A stretch of DNA of 13,984 nucleotides, from positions 1 through 13,984 of the forward strand of contig JAJZZT010000242.1 of the NCBI GenBank assembly GCA_021797415.1. Direction: 5' to 3'. The stretch comes from Bacillota bacterium (lineage in GTDB: Bacteria > Bacillota > Bacilli > Alicyclobacillales > SLC66). The notes under the pieces are model-generated. The model ran no database searches. It had not been told where the DNA came from and was given only the letters and a program-made list of their open reading frames with translations. Below, piece after piece: positions 7,271-13,984 of the stretch. The translations under genes and the position numbers were made by a program. Numbering within the stretch: position 1 is the first letter of the stretch; every line of letters starts with the position of its first letter.

Positions 7271-8580
7271 AACTTGCCGTGGTCGGAACAGGCTACGTTG
7301 GTTTGGTTTCTGGCGTCTGCTTTGCGTCTCAGGACCATGATGTGTGGTGCCTGGATGTGGATGGGGAGAAGATCGCCGCGTTGCGACAGGGAAGAGCCAC
7401 GATCCATGAACCCGGCTTGGAGGATCTCTTGCGCGAGCAGATCGCAGCGGACCGGATTCACTTTTTGCATGAGTGGCCGGAACTGCTCGATGTGGACGTG
7501 GCGATGATCGGTGTCGGCACTCCGGCGCAGCCGGACGGTTCGGCGGATCTGTCCGGCGTCTTCTCTGTGGCTCTGGAACTGGCGGCGCGGCTGCGCGTCG
7601 GCGCGGTGGTCTGCACCAAAAGCACGGTTCCGGTGGGAACCGGCGATAAGGTCGAATACATGCTGCGCGAGGCGGGGCGAGGGGATCTCCATGTGGCGTC
7701 GGCGCCGGAATTTCTCCGCGAGGGCAGCGCCGTGGCGGATACGCTGCAGCCCAATCGACTCGTGTTCGGCGTTCCGTCTGAGTTCGCCGCGCACGCTTTG
7801 CGTGAACTGCACGCGGCTTTTGACGCGCCGATAGTCGAGTGCGACCGCCGGACGGCGGAGATGATCAAGTACGCTTCCAACGCTTTTCTTGCAACGAAAA
7901 TATCGTTCATCAACGAGATTGCTAATATCTGCGAGCGCACGGGTGCGGATGTCGCGCTGGTGGCTCAGGGAATGGGGTACGATCCGCGCATCGGCGCTTC
8001 CTTCCTGCGCGCCGGTCTCGGTTACGGCGGGTCGTGTTTCCCGAAGGACACGCGCGCGCTGGTGAACATCGCGGGCGATGTGGACTATGATTTCAAACTG
8101 CTCAAGGCGGTCATTGAGTTGAACGGGCGTCAGCGGCTGGAACCGCTGCGCCGCCTGCGCGAGTGGCTTGGGGACCTGGGCGGGAAAACGGTGGCGCTGT
8201 TCGGCGTCGCATTTAAGCCCGGTACGGACGACACGCGCGAGACACCGGTTCTTGAACTGACCGGGGAGCTTGCCGCCGGGGGAGCGGAGGTGCGCCTGTG
8301 CGATCCGGTGGTGCGGCGCCTGAGCGTCGCGGGTTTGGGCGACATGCCCGTCTTTGCGGATCCGTATGCGGCAGCCGCCGGCGCCGATGCGGTCATTCTC
8401 GTGACGGAATGGCCGGAATTTCTTCACTTGGACTGGGCCGCGCTGCGGGCGGTGATGCGGACGCCGTACCTGTTTGACGGGCGCAATGTGCTTGATCCGT
8501 CAGCAATGGCCAATGCAGGATTGGTCGTCGGGAACATTGGGCGCCCGGAGTTATCGTTACGTGCTGGTATACGCCCATGA
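7267..8580 (+). CDS. ugd: UDP-glucose 6-dehydrogenase
   Basis: It oxidises UDP-glucose twice with NAD+ to UDP-glucuronate in the cytoplasm, supplying an acidic sugar for the polymer. The 437-residue length is standard. The N-terminal Rossmann domain has the NAD-binding GTGYVG at residues 7-12. The segments CTKSTVPVGT and EFLREG follow in the catalytic part. The thioester-forming cysteine is C257 in GYGGSCFPKDT, and the C-terminal UDP-binding domain shows FKPGTDDTRETP. All key residues are present, so it should be active. The homologous GDP-mannose dehydrogenase is less likely given the overall match to the Ugd/TuaD/YwqF type. The start overlaps the previous stop and the stop overlaps the next start by 4 bp each, so it is translationally coupled to glycosyltransferases on both sides. 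Confidence 0.96.
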   Translation: MKLAVVGTGYVGLVSGVCFASQDHDVWCLDVDGEKIAALRQGRATIHEPGLEDLLREQIAADRIHFLHEWPELLDVDVAMIGVGTPAQPDGSADLSGVFSVALELAARLRVGAVVCTKSTVPVGTGDKVEYMLREAGRGDLHVASAPEFLREGSAVADTLQPNRLVFGVPSEFAAHALRELHAAFDAPIVECDRRTAEMIKYASNAFLATKISFINEIANICERTGADVALVAQGMGYDPRIGASFLRAGLGYGGSCFPKDTRALVNIAGDVDYDFKLLKAVIELNGRQRLEPLRRLREWLGDLGGKTVALFGVAFKPGTDDTRETPVLELTGELAAGGAEVRLCDPVVRRLSVAGLGDMPVFADPYAAAAGADAVILVTEWPEFLHLDWAALRAVMRTPYLFDGRNVLDPSAMANAGLVVGNIGRPELSLRAGIRP

Positions 8581-9740
8581 ACATCCTGGCGAGCGGGATG
8601 GAGTGGGTGACCGAACGACCCGGTGGACTGAAGCGTTATTTTGCGGACTTTCTCGCGGCTTGGACGGAGTCCGGCGGATCCGCCCAGGCCCTGGTCCGTT
8701 CTGCCGATCCGCTTCAGGCCTTGGCGTTTCCGCCGTACGTGCGGACCGTTCCGGATAGCGGGGAGTCCAGGCTCCGGTATCTCACACGCTGGCGGGATGT
8801 CTTGCGCGCAGAACTGCGGGAACAGCGGTTTGACCTGTTCAATCCGCACTTTGCATACTATGCGCAGGCGTGGCTGACAAGCGGCTCGGATCTTCCGGTG
8901 GTCACGAATTTCCAGGGGCCTTGGGCTTATGAGGTGAAGGTCGAGCAGGGAGAGAGATCCCGCTTGCGCGACCAGGCGCGGTTTTATCTGCAGCGCCATC
9001 TGGAACGGCGGTTCTATCGGCGATCCGACCGCTTCATCGTGTTGAGTCGCGCCTTCGGCGAGATCCTTGCCCGGGACTACGGGGTGCCGCGGGAACGCAT
9101 CCATGTCATCCCCGGTGCGGCGGACGTTGAACGGTTTCAGGCGGCAAGCGACCGCATGGCGGTGCGTGCCCGTCTGGGGCTGCCGCAGGACGCGTATGTC
9201 CTCGTTGTCGTGCGTCGATTGGCCCGCCGGATGGGGCTGGCGAACCTGCTGCGCGCGTTTGCCGCCGTGTGCGGCGATTTTCCCGACGCTCTCTTGCTGG
9301 TGGTCGGCGGCGGCGAACTGCGATTGGAACTGGAGGCGCTGGCGCGGGAACTCGGGCTTGACGGGCGGGTTCAGTTTGCCGGCAGAGTGGCGGAGGAGGA
9401 ACTCCCTCTCTACTACCAGGCGGCCGATCTGTCGGTGGTGCCATCGGTTGCACTTGAAGGATTTGGATTGGTGACGGTGGAGGCGATGGCTTGCGGGACA
9501 CCGGTGATGGGGACGCCTGTGGGAGGGACGGCGGAGATCCTCTCGGGATTCGACGATCGTTTGCTGTTTCGTGGGACCGCGCCAGAGGACTTGGCGGCGG
9601 GACTGGTATGGGCCTTGGATCATCGCGATGAACTCCCTTCCCGTGCACTGGCGCGGGCGCATGTGATGGAACATTATACATGGGATATCGCCATCCCACG
9701 CATTCGCGATGTCTTTGAACTGGCGGTGAATGGACGTTGA
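8577..9740 (+). CDS. Glycosyltransferase family 4 protein
   Basis: A 387-residue GT-B enzyme starting MNILASGMEWVTERPGGLKR; the PGGL.RYF segment is the acceptor-side glycine loop of many GT4 enzymes. The middle has HVIPGAADVERF. The donor domain carries VLVVVRRLARRMGLANLLRA, VVGGGELRLELEALARELGL and the EX7E motif E294/E302 (LEGFGLVTVEAMACG), then GTPVGGTAEIL. It overlaps ugd by ATGA at 8577-8580 and ends in a TTGA overlap with the next gene. It is probably part of the repeat-unit assembly line, possibly the glucuronosyl- or a following transferase because it is directly coupled to ugd; that specificity is only an inference from position. Confidence 0.9.
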   Translation: MNILASGMEWVTERPGGLKRYFADFLAAWTESGGSAQALVRSADPLQALAFPPYVRTVPDSGESRLRYLTRWRDVLRAELREQRFDLFNPHFAYYAQAWLTSGSDLPVVTNFQGPWAYEVKVEQGERSRLRDQARFYLQRHLERRFYRRSDRFIVLSRAFGEILARDYGVPRERIHVIPGAADVERFQAASDRMAVRARLGLPQDAYVLVVVRRLARRMGLANLLRAFAAVCGDFPDALLLVVGGGELRLELEALARELGLDGRVQFAGRVAEEELPLYYQAADLSVVPSVALEGFGLVTVEAMACGTPVMGTPVGGTAEILSGFDDRLLFRGTAPEDLAAGLVWALDHRDELPSRALARAHVMEHYTWDIAIPRIRDVFELAVNGR

Positions 9741-10930
9741 AGATGACGGGTGTCGGCGGGCAGACGGCGGTGCGGCTCCTGCGCGTGCTGTACTATAATC
9801 ATTCGGCCGATGTGAGCGGCGCCGAGATCAGCCTGTTGCTCACAGTGGACCACATGTCCAATGTGAACGCCGTGCTCGCGGCGCCGGAGGGTGAACTGCT
9901 CGCCCGCGCCCGCGAGCGCGGCATGGCCGTAAATCCGGTGAAGGGTTACCGGGCGCGCATGAGCGTCAATCCGCTCGTGGTCGTGCGTGGACTGGCAGGA
10001 TCTCTTGTGGCCGGGCTGGAATTCCGGCGGGCATGGCGTACGCATCGCCCGCATGTCGTACATGCCAACTCCATCCGCAGCGGCATTATCGCCAGTCTTG
10101 GTCTTGTGGGGTGCCGCGTCCCGGTCGTGTGGCATATTCGTGACGACCTACCGAACAACGTCGTGGGCAGGGCCATCCGTCGACTGGCTCTGTGGCAGGC
10201 CGATCGTGCGGTCGCTATTTCGCAAGCCATCGCGGAAAATTTCGCCACTGGTGAGTTGTTGCGGCGCAAGACGGTGGTCGTGCACAACGGTATCGATGCA
10301 TCAGACAGTGAGCCAGTGTCTCTGCGCGGCTTGCTTGGCGTGCCGGGAAACCGCTTTGTGGTCGGCGTGGTGGGGCAGATCGCGCGCTGGAAGCGGCAGC
10401 ACGACGCGATCGCGGCGTTTTCCCGTCTGTGCGGTCTGCATCCGGACAGCGAACTGTGGCTTGTGGGAGCGCCGAAATTCCGCGAGGACAATTTCGACTA
10501 TGAACGAGAGTTGCGCGCACAGGCTGATGTGCTTGGCGTGGGCCATCGCATTCGCTTTCTCGGGTTTCGCGACGATGTCGACCATGTGATGCACTCGCTC
10601 GATGTTCTTCTGCTGCCGTCTGACAATGAGCCGTTCGGCCGGGTGATCATCGAGGCGATGCGCGCGGGACGCCCGGTGGTGGCTACCAACGCGGGCGGTG
10701 TCCCGGAGATTGTGGTCGACGGCGAGACAGGCTATCTTGTGCCTGTCGGCGGTGTGGACGCGATGGTGGAAGCGCTGCGGCGGCTTGCCGCGCAGCCGCG
10801 CCTGCGGGAGGAGATGGGTGAACGCGCCAGGTTGCGCGTGGCGGAACACTTCACCATCGAGGCGACGGCGCGTGGAGTGCGAGCGGTTTATGATGACGTA
10901 ATCCGTATCCGCCCGCACGGGAGTGTGTGA
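9737..10930 (+). CDS. Glycosyltransferase family 4 protein
   Basis: A 397-residue GT-B enzyme and last gene of the ugd operon. VLYYNHSADVSGAEISLL is the typical first strand and SGAE loop of GT4. VVHANSIRSGIIASL and PVVWHIRDD follow as in the PF13439-type acceptor domain. The linker is VVVHNGID, and the donor domain has VVGVVGQIARWKRQHDAI, LVGAPKFRED and the EX7E motif E298/E306 (NEPFGRVIIEAMRAG). I give the TTG at 9737 as start because it makes a 4-bp overlap with the previous stop, like the other junctions, and GGTGA lies 7 nt upstream. ATG 9743, two codons in, is an almost equal alternative. No clear intrinsic terminator follows before the opposing ImmA/DUF4411 region. Confidence 0.88.
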   Translation: MKMTGVGGQTAVRLLRVLYYNHSADVSGAEISLLLTVDHMSNVNAVLAAPEGELLARARERGMAVNPVKGYRARMSVNPLVVVRGLAGSLVAGLEFRRAWRTHRPHVVHANSIRSGIIASLGLVGCRVPVVWHIRDDLPNNVVGRAIRRLALWQADRAVAISQAIAENFATGELLRRKTVVVHNGIDASDSEPVSLRGLLGVPGNRFVVGVVGQIARWKRQHDAIAAFSRLCGLHPDSELWLVGAPKFREDNFDYERELRAQADVLGVGHRIRFLGFRDDVDHVMHSLDVLLLPSDNEPFGRVIIEAMRAGRPVVATNAGGVPEIVVDGETGYLVPVGGVDAMVEALRRLAAQPRLREEMGERARLRVAEHFTIEATARGVRAVYDDVIRIRPHGSV

Positions 10931-11028
10931 TCGTGGGATGACAGCGGCGTCGCCCGCATCGGTCGCATCGGTCCCCGCTCAGATGCTGTGTAGTGTCCGC
11001 ATGTTGGAGGAATGTGTGTGTATTTGGG

Positions 11029-11151
11029 TCAAGCTCTCGCAGAACCCGCTGGAGGAGCAAGAACGAACCGCGCTCTTTCCACGCGCAGCATTTCGTATGG
11101 CGTCATGCACTTCACTCCAAGCGAGATGCATGCGGTCGGTATTTTGATCTT
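11029..11151 (-). pseudogene. 3' remnant of a DUF4411-family gene
   Basis: In the minus-strand frame ending at the TGA 11029-11031, the 40 codons read KIKIPTACISLGVKC, then MTPYEMLRVERARFVLA and a short tail. From memory of the family, this is the C-terminal signature of DUF4411 proteins (roughly 160 residues; PIN-like toxin candidates encoded just downstream of HTH-ImmA/IrrE genes). The first three quarters of the protein, including the N-terminal acidic motif, are absent. The remnant follows directly on the ImmA coding sequence and overlaps its last 40 bases in another frame. The simplest reading is a deletion of about 350 bp or more that removed the ImmA stop and the DUF4411 start. It has no start codon of its own and is very unlikely to be functional. 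Confidence 0.7.
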
Positions 11152-12302
11152 CCCTCCACCCCCAGGCGATGCGCGAGTTCGTGAAATGTGGAGATTTTGC
11201 TGAACCCCAACATCTGCAGAGCGTCGCGATGAAGGGTCTGCCCTTCCAATGTGCTGGCGATGAGCGCGCGGGCGAACCGTCTGCTGACGCGAACTGGCAG
11301 CATGTAGTAAAAGTTTCCTCCCTCGCTATCTGAATGCTGCTCCATCATGGCAAGGACGCGCTTTCGCTCGTCAGCGTAAGCCTGCCGATACCGATCGAAT
11401 GTCAGCGCTCCGGAATCGTAAAGACGGCGCAACACGACGAGTGTGCTGACCTTGAACGTTCGAGCGAGCCGCTCCAGTTCGCCGATGCGTAATGCATCGT
11501 CAACTCGCATTCTGCGAAGAACTTCAAGAGGGACCAAAAACTCGGCGGCAACTTGATTGCAAAAGCGCTCCATCGCGTGGGTTGGATTGATTGTCAGGTC
11601 GGCGTCCGACAGGGCGGATTCGCCCAGCCAGATATGGGCCAGTTCGTGAGCCAAGGTGAAGATTTGCGCCGCCTTCGTATCGGCTCCGTTTACAAAGACA
11701 AGCGGCGCCCAGTCATCCACCAGCGCGAATCCGCGAAACTCCTGGGGGTCAAGTTTGCGATGCGTATTGTTCCCGACAATTCCGTTCACCATGACCAATA
11801 CGCCCTGGCTCTCGGCCATTTCACGGAGTATCCGCAATGCCTCGCTCCAATTTGCCCCTCTTTGCGCTATGTCGAACGACAGAGCCGTTCGCATTCGTGC
11901 AGCCGCCTCGGTGATGCTGACATCATGGCTCAGAGAACCGACAAGAGGGACAGGCCCCGCAAGATTCATTTGTCCGTATTGGCGATACCAATCCTGACGC
12001 TGCTGACACTGATACACGGTGTCGAGAAGATCGGGACTGGGCCGGGATATGACGACATCATGGATGGTTCTGAAATCCGGAATGGGGATGGGCTCTGCGG
12101 GAGGCGTCTGAAGAAAAAAGAATCCGAGCGGCGTGTGAGTGGCCTGGGCGAATTCTTCAAGCTGCTTGAGTGTCGGATCCGCATCGCCGCGTTCCCATTT
12201 TGTCAGGGCGGGGAAACGCGACAAGAGATCTTCAAAGGGTATCCTCGAACGCTCGACCGCCCATGCGATGAGCTCTCTTTTCACCCTTGCACGAACCATC
12301 AT
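11112..12302 (-). CDS. HTH-domain ImmA/IrrE family metallo-endopeptidase (M78), altered C-terminus
   Basis: A 396-residue protein with an N-terminal Xre-type HTH (about residues 5-65, including LTKWERGDADPTLKQLEEFA) and a C-terminal ImmA/IrrE peptidase domain. The zinc motif is HELAH at residues 219-223 (TLAHELAHIWLG), and the third ligand is likely E254 in FCNQVAAEFLVP, so the active site is intact. Such proteins bind DNA and cleave repressors or act as the regulatory half of toxin-antitoxin-like pairs, commonly with DUF4411. The start is ATG 12302 (or ATG 12299), with AAGGA 5-8 nt upstream. The family-like sequence ends at about LGVEGR; the last residues (SKYRPHASRLE) are the DUF4411 remnant read out of frame. 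It stands alone on the minus strand between convergent EPS operons and looks like an accessory insertion. Confidence 0.88.
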   Translation of the reverse strand: MMVRARVKRELIAWAVERSRIPFEDLLSRFPALTKWERGDADPTLKQLEEFAQATHTPLGFFFLQTPPAEPIPIPDFRTIHDVVISRPSPDLLDTVYQCQQRQDWYRQYGQMNLAGPVPLVGSLSHDVSITEAAARMRTALSFDIAQRGANWSEALRILREMAESQGVLVMVNGIVGNNTHRKLDPQEFRGFALVDDWAPLVFVNGADTKAAQIFTLAHELAHIWLGESALSDADLTINPTHAMERFCNQVAAEFLVPLEVLRRMRVDDALRIGELERLARTFKVSTLVVLRRLYDSGALTFDRYRQAYADERKRVLAMMEQHSDSEGGNFYYMLPVRVSRRFARALIASTLEGQTLHRDALQMLGFSKISTFHELAHRLGVEGRSKYRPHASRLE

Positions 12303-12672
12303 CCATTTCCTTCTCTCGGACTTCGACTATGACTCGGCATAGAGCGCCGTCATCCGTTTGGCATTCTCATCATACCGTATCATGTGCTTGTCGGTGTGAA
12401 GAAATTGCACAGGCGACGGACTGAGGGCGGATTTTTAAACGAACAGCATAATCAATCGAACGGCGGGCTTGGCGTAACGGGTGTATCCGCAGAGTGCTAC
12501 CGTCCCGCCGCCTGTGAGGCCGTGTGGCCAATGATGCTGTGTGGTCGAGGATTGTGGCGCGCTGTGCAGATCAGGATAACCGTGCAAGATACCCGCAACC
12601 GTTGTGGCTGCGGGTATCCCTGCGGCTAGGGCGTCTCTATGTTTCTGTGGCTGCGGGCGTCCGTTTTTCTGA
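12303..12672. other. 370-bp gap upstream of the ImmA gene and downstream of the kinase gene
   Basis: No supported gene. A plus-strand frame at 12384-12629 (81 codons) and a minus-strand frame at 12327-12410 (27 codons ending in TALYAES, 24 bp before the ImmA start) have no recognisable family features. The stretch must hold the ImmA promoter on the minus strand, but I see only a TATGAT without a good -35. Near the kinase stop there is a strong hairpin (12588-12618) and a second, diverged copy of TGTGGCTGCGGG at about 12646-12657. Confidence 0.45.
12588..12618 (-). terminator. 10-bp-stem hairpin downstream of the tyrosine-kinase gene
   Basis: GATACCCGCA at 12588-12597 pairs perfectly with TGCGGGTATC at 12609-12618. 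The 11-nt loop can itself form two more pairs (CC with GG). It lies about 55 nt past the kinase stop in the minus direction. The following minus-strand bases are TTGCACGG, so the U-tract is poor and termination is plausible but not certain. Confidence 0.45.
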
Positions 12673-13356
12673 CTACTCGTAGTGATAGTAGTAGTACTGC
12701 TGTTCGGCCTTCGTCAGTTTCTTGTTGTTCAGCACGGTGCCGAGGATGCGCGCGTTGACGACGGACATTGCCTGCGCCGCTTTTCGCAGCGTCTGGCGGC
12801 TTACCTGGCCGGCCCCGACCACGTAGAGAACGCCGTCGCAGGCGGTGGCGAGCAGTCGCGCATCGGTGACGGAGAGCACGGGCGGGCTGTCCAGCAGGAT
12901 GAGATCGTACAGCCCGCTCAATTGCTCCAGCAGGCTCTTCATCGCGCTTGAGCCCAGCACTTCGGCCGGATTGGGCGGGACGGGGCCGCTGGTCAGGACG
13001 GACAGGTTGGGGACATCGGTCTGCTGGATCGCGTCGTCCAATTGCGACTGACGGATCAGCACGGATGTCAGGCCGCGGGCGTTGGACAGCCGGAACATCC
13101 GGTGGACCATCGGGCGGCGCAGGTCGGCGTCGATCAGCAGCGTGCGCTTGCCAAGCTGGGCGTTGACCACCGCAAGGTTGGAGGTGGTCGTCGTCTTCCC
13201 TTCTCCGGGGATGGAACTGGTCACGACGACGCGCTTGATCTCGGAATCGAGCGAAGCGAACTCTAGGTTCGTGCGCAAAACGCGGTACATTTCGGCAATG
13301 GATGATTTCGGTGCATCATGGCACACCAGGTTGCGGCTGGCATCGGCGCGGGCCAA
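12673..13356 (-). CDS. CpsD/CapB/YwqD-family tyrosine-protein kinase (BY-kinase)
   Basis: A 227-residue cytoplasmic BY-kinase that works with a CapA-type membrane activator to control EPS polymerisation and export through cycles of autophosphorylation. After KSSIAEMYRVLRTNLEF (residues 17-33, the usual activator/oligomer region) come Walker A TSSIPGEGKTTT (46-57), Walker A' LLIDADLRRP (73-82, with D76 and D78) and Walker B LILLDSPPV. It ends in the tyrosine cluster YYYYHYE, the autophosphorylation site. The start is TTG 13356: AAAGGAG (13365-13371 on the plus strand) lies 8 nt upstream and the resulting length fits the family. The frame is open to 13416, but that adds 20 residues unlike the family. 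The activator gene is 188 bp upstream on the same strand. The pair points against the glycosyltransferase operon. Confidence 0.93.
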   Translation of the reverse strand: MARADASRNLVCHDAPKSSIAEMYRVLRTNLEFASLDSEIKRVVVTSSIPGEGKTTTTSNLAVVNAQLGKRTLLIDADLRRPMVHRMFRLSNARGLTSVLIRQSQLDDAIQQTDVPNLSVLTSGPVPPNPAEVLGSSAMKSLLEQLSGLYDLILLDSPPVLSVTDARLLATACDGVLYVVGAGQVSRQTLRKAAQAMSVVNARILGTVLNNKKLTKAEQQYYYYHYE

Positions 13357-13544
13357 TACGGTGGCTCCTTTCGCAGGTCGGAATATAATTGATTGATGGC
13401 ATGAACAGAACCGCACGAAGAGTCGCGGTATCTCCCGGCACGCGATGATCCGGTTGGCCGTGGTCGAGACATCTGGATTGGCGCGCCGGCGTATCGTGCT
13501 TGCCGGTTTGTCACGCTTCCCGGCATTTCACGCGCGTCGGCTTG
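13357..13544 (-). other. 188-bp spacer between activator and kinase genes, with hairpin
   Basis: No gene is supported here. TGCCGG at 13501-13506 pairs with CCGGCA at 13520-13525 around a 13-nt loop, and TTGTCACGC occurs twice (13508-13516 and 13542-13550). On the minus strand the kinase ribosome binding site is at the left end, and TATATT at 13382-13387 could be a -10, though its -35 (TTCTGT) is poor. A separate kinase promoter is possible but unproven. Confidence 0.35.
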
Positions 13545-13984
13545 TCACGCCTGACCGCTCATGCCCTGTGCTCCTGTCGTCACATTGTTGGCGGCGGAGG
13601 CGGCCTTGCGCGCTGGCGCGTCCATCACGGGGATGACGCCGAGCACGGTCGCGCCGAGAATCTGCGCGATGTCCTCGTCGGTTTTCACCGAGTCGTCCAG
13701 GTATTCGATGAAGAATGCGAGACCGACGCTGACCATCAGTCCGAGCACCAGCGCGATCAGCACGTCCACTTTTTTCTTCGGCGAGACGGGGATCGGATGG
13801 GATGGAACCGTGGCGCGGTCGATGATCTGTACGTTTTTCACCTGCATCAGCCGCTCGATCTTGGTCTGGAAGACGGAGGCGAGCGTGTTCGCGATCTGCG
13901 CGGCCCGCTGGACGGAGTGGTCGGACACGGACAGGCTCAGCACCTCGGAGCCGTTCGTGGAGTTGACGGTGATCTTGCTCGCTA
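13545..13984 (-). CDS. Wzz/CapA/YveK-family polysaccharide chain-length and kinase-activator protein, 5'-truncated
   Basis: The minus-strand frame is open from the window edge (first complete codon at 13982) to the TGA at 13545-13547, giving the last 145 residues. They begin with the end of the extracytoplasmic domain (NGSEVLSLSVSDHS, then QIANTLASVF) and run through the proline-rich PSHPIPVSPKKK. A single transmembrane helix follows (VLIALVLGLMVSVGLAFF), then the cytoplasmic tail EYLDDSVKTDEDIAQILG with VLGVIPVM. That tail is the part that binds and activates the separate BY-kinase in Gram-positive-type systems. The membrane topology, the EYLDD..KT.ED signature and the adjacent kinase make the assignment firm. 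The missing N-terminus should contain the first transmembrane helix. It sets chain length or export of the EPS with its kinase partner. Confidence 0.92.
   Translation of the reverse strand, partial: ASKITVNSTNGSEVLSLSVSDHSVQRAAQIANTLASVFQTKIERLMQVKNVQIIDRATVPSHPIPVSPKKKVDVLIALVLGLMVSVGLAFFIEYLDDSVKTDEDIAQILGATVLGVIPVMDAPARKAASAANNVTTGAQGMSGQA

Noticed and set aside
7063..8427. Long minus-strand open frame (454 codons)
   Set aside because: It lies antisense to ugd, whose motifs are all intact. Such frames are expected opposite GC-rich genes, and its arginine- and histidine-rich product matches no family.
8424..9674. Long minus-strand open frame (416 codons)
   Set aside because: It is antisense to a clear GT4 gene with an intact EX7E motif. 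Its product is low-complexity (proline, arginine and histidine rich).
10956..10973. Two tandem copies of GCATCGGTC
   Set aside because: Only two copies of a 9-mer in GC-rich spacer DNA. This is too little to call a repeat array, iteron set or CRISPR.
11012..11203. Plus-strand frame with GGAGGA just upstream, reading YLGQALAEPAGGARTNR and onward
   Set aside because: It is the antisense of the DUF4411 remnant and of the end of the ImmA gene. The protein-like look comes from the opposite coding strand, and the ribosome binding site fits only a GTG inside it.
12327..12410. Minus-strand 27-codon frame ending 24 bp before the ImmA start
   Set aside because: It could be a leader peptide or a gene remnant, but it has only a GTG start, no clear ribosome binding site and no family similarity I can name.
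12384..12629. Plus-strand 81-codon frame in the gap beside the kinase gene
   Set aside because: It has no ribosome binding site or recognisable motif, it is cysteine-rich at its end, and it runs through the hairpin at 12588-12618.
1..13984. tRNA, rRNA, CRISPR arrays, transposases, integrase or att sites
   Set aside because: I looked for these across the window and found no sequence that supports any of them.

Overview
The window is part of an exopolysaccharide/capsule (EPS) biosynthesis locus from a GC-rich bacterium. The split bacterial tyrosine-kinase pair (a membrane modulator and a separate cytoplasmic CpsD/CapB/YwqD-type kinase), the strong AGGAG-type ribosome binding sites and the TTG start point to Bacillota, perhaps an Alicyclobacillaceae-like member of the Bacilli. 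That placement is an inference from gene style; no rRNA or other marker is present.

Layout. (a) 1-5637, plus strand: five glycosyltransferases. They are a GT2 enzyme cut by the window start, two GT4 enzymes overlapping by ATGA, a GT2 rhamnosyltransferase-like enzyme and an unusual GT4-like enzyme. This block has loosely packed junctions, gaps with hairpins and frequent AGG/AGA arginine codons, so it looks like a variable, exchanged part of the locus. (b) 5638-6094: a 457-bp non-coding boundary with an AT-rich patch, two hairpins (one terminator-like), a sigma-54-like -24/-12 motif and a perfect TATAAT. (c) 6095-10930, plus strand: a tightly coupled four-gene operon (GT4, UDP-glucose 6-dehydrogenase, GT4, GT4) in which each gene overlaps the next by 4 bp and arginine is mostly CGN. 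(d) 11029-12302, minus strand: an HTH/ImmA-IrrE metallopeptidase gene. Just after it lies a 40-codon remnant of what I recognise as a DUF4411 protein, its usual partner. (e) 12303-12672: a gap with a 10-bp-stem hairpin. (f) 12673-13984, minus strand: the CapB-like tyrosine kinase and, upstream of it, the C-terminal part of its CapA/Wzz-like activator, which runs off the window.

How it fits together. Ugd makes UDP-glucuronate as a building block. The glycosyltransferases assemble a repeat unit on a lipid carrier at the inner face of the membrane. The CapA/CapB pair normally controls polymerisation and chain length. No initiating phosphoglycosyltransferase, flippase (Wzx) or polymerase (Wzy) is in the window, so these must lie outside it. 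The ImmA/DUF4411 module is unrelated to sugar synthesis and appears to be an accessory insertion between the two convergent EPS transcription units.

The most notable observation is that an internal deletion seems to have destroyed most of the DUF4411 gene and joined its 3' end, out of frame, to the end of the ImmA gene. The other points of interest are the sigma-54-like motif, the two-block composition of the glycosyltransferase genes and several strong inverted repeats at gene junctions.
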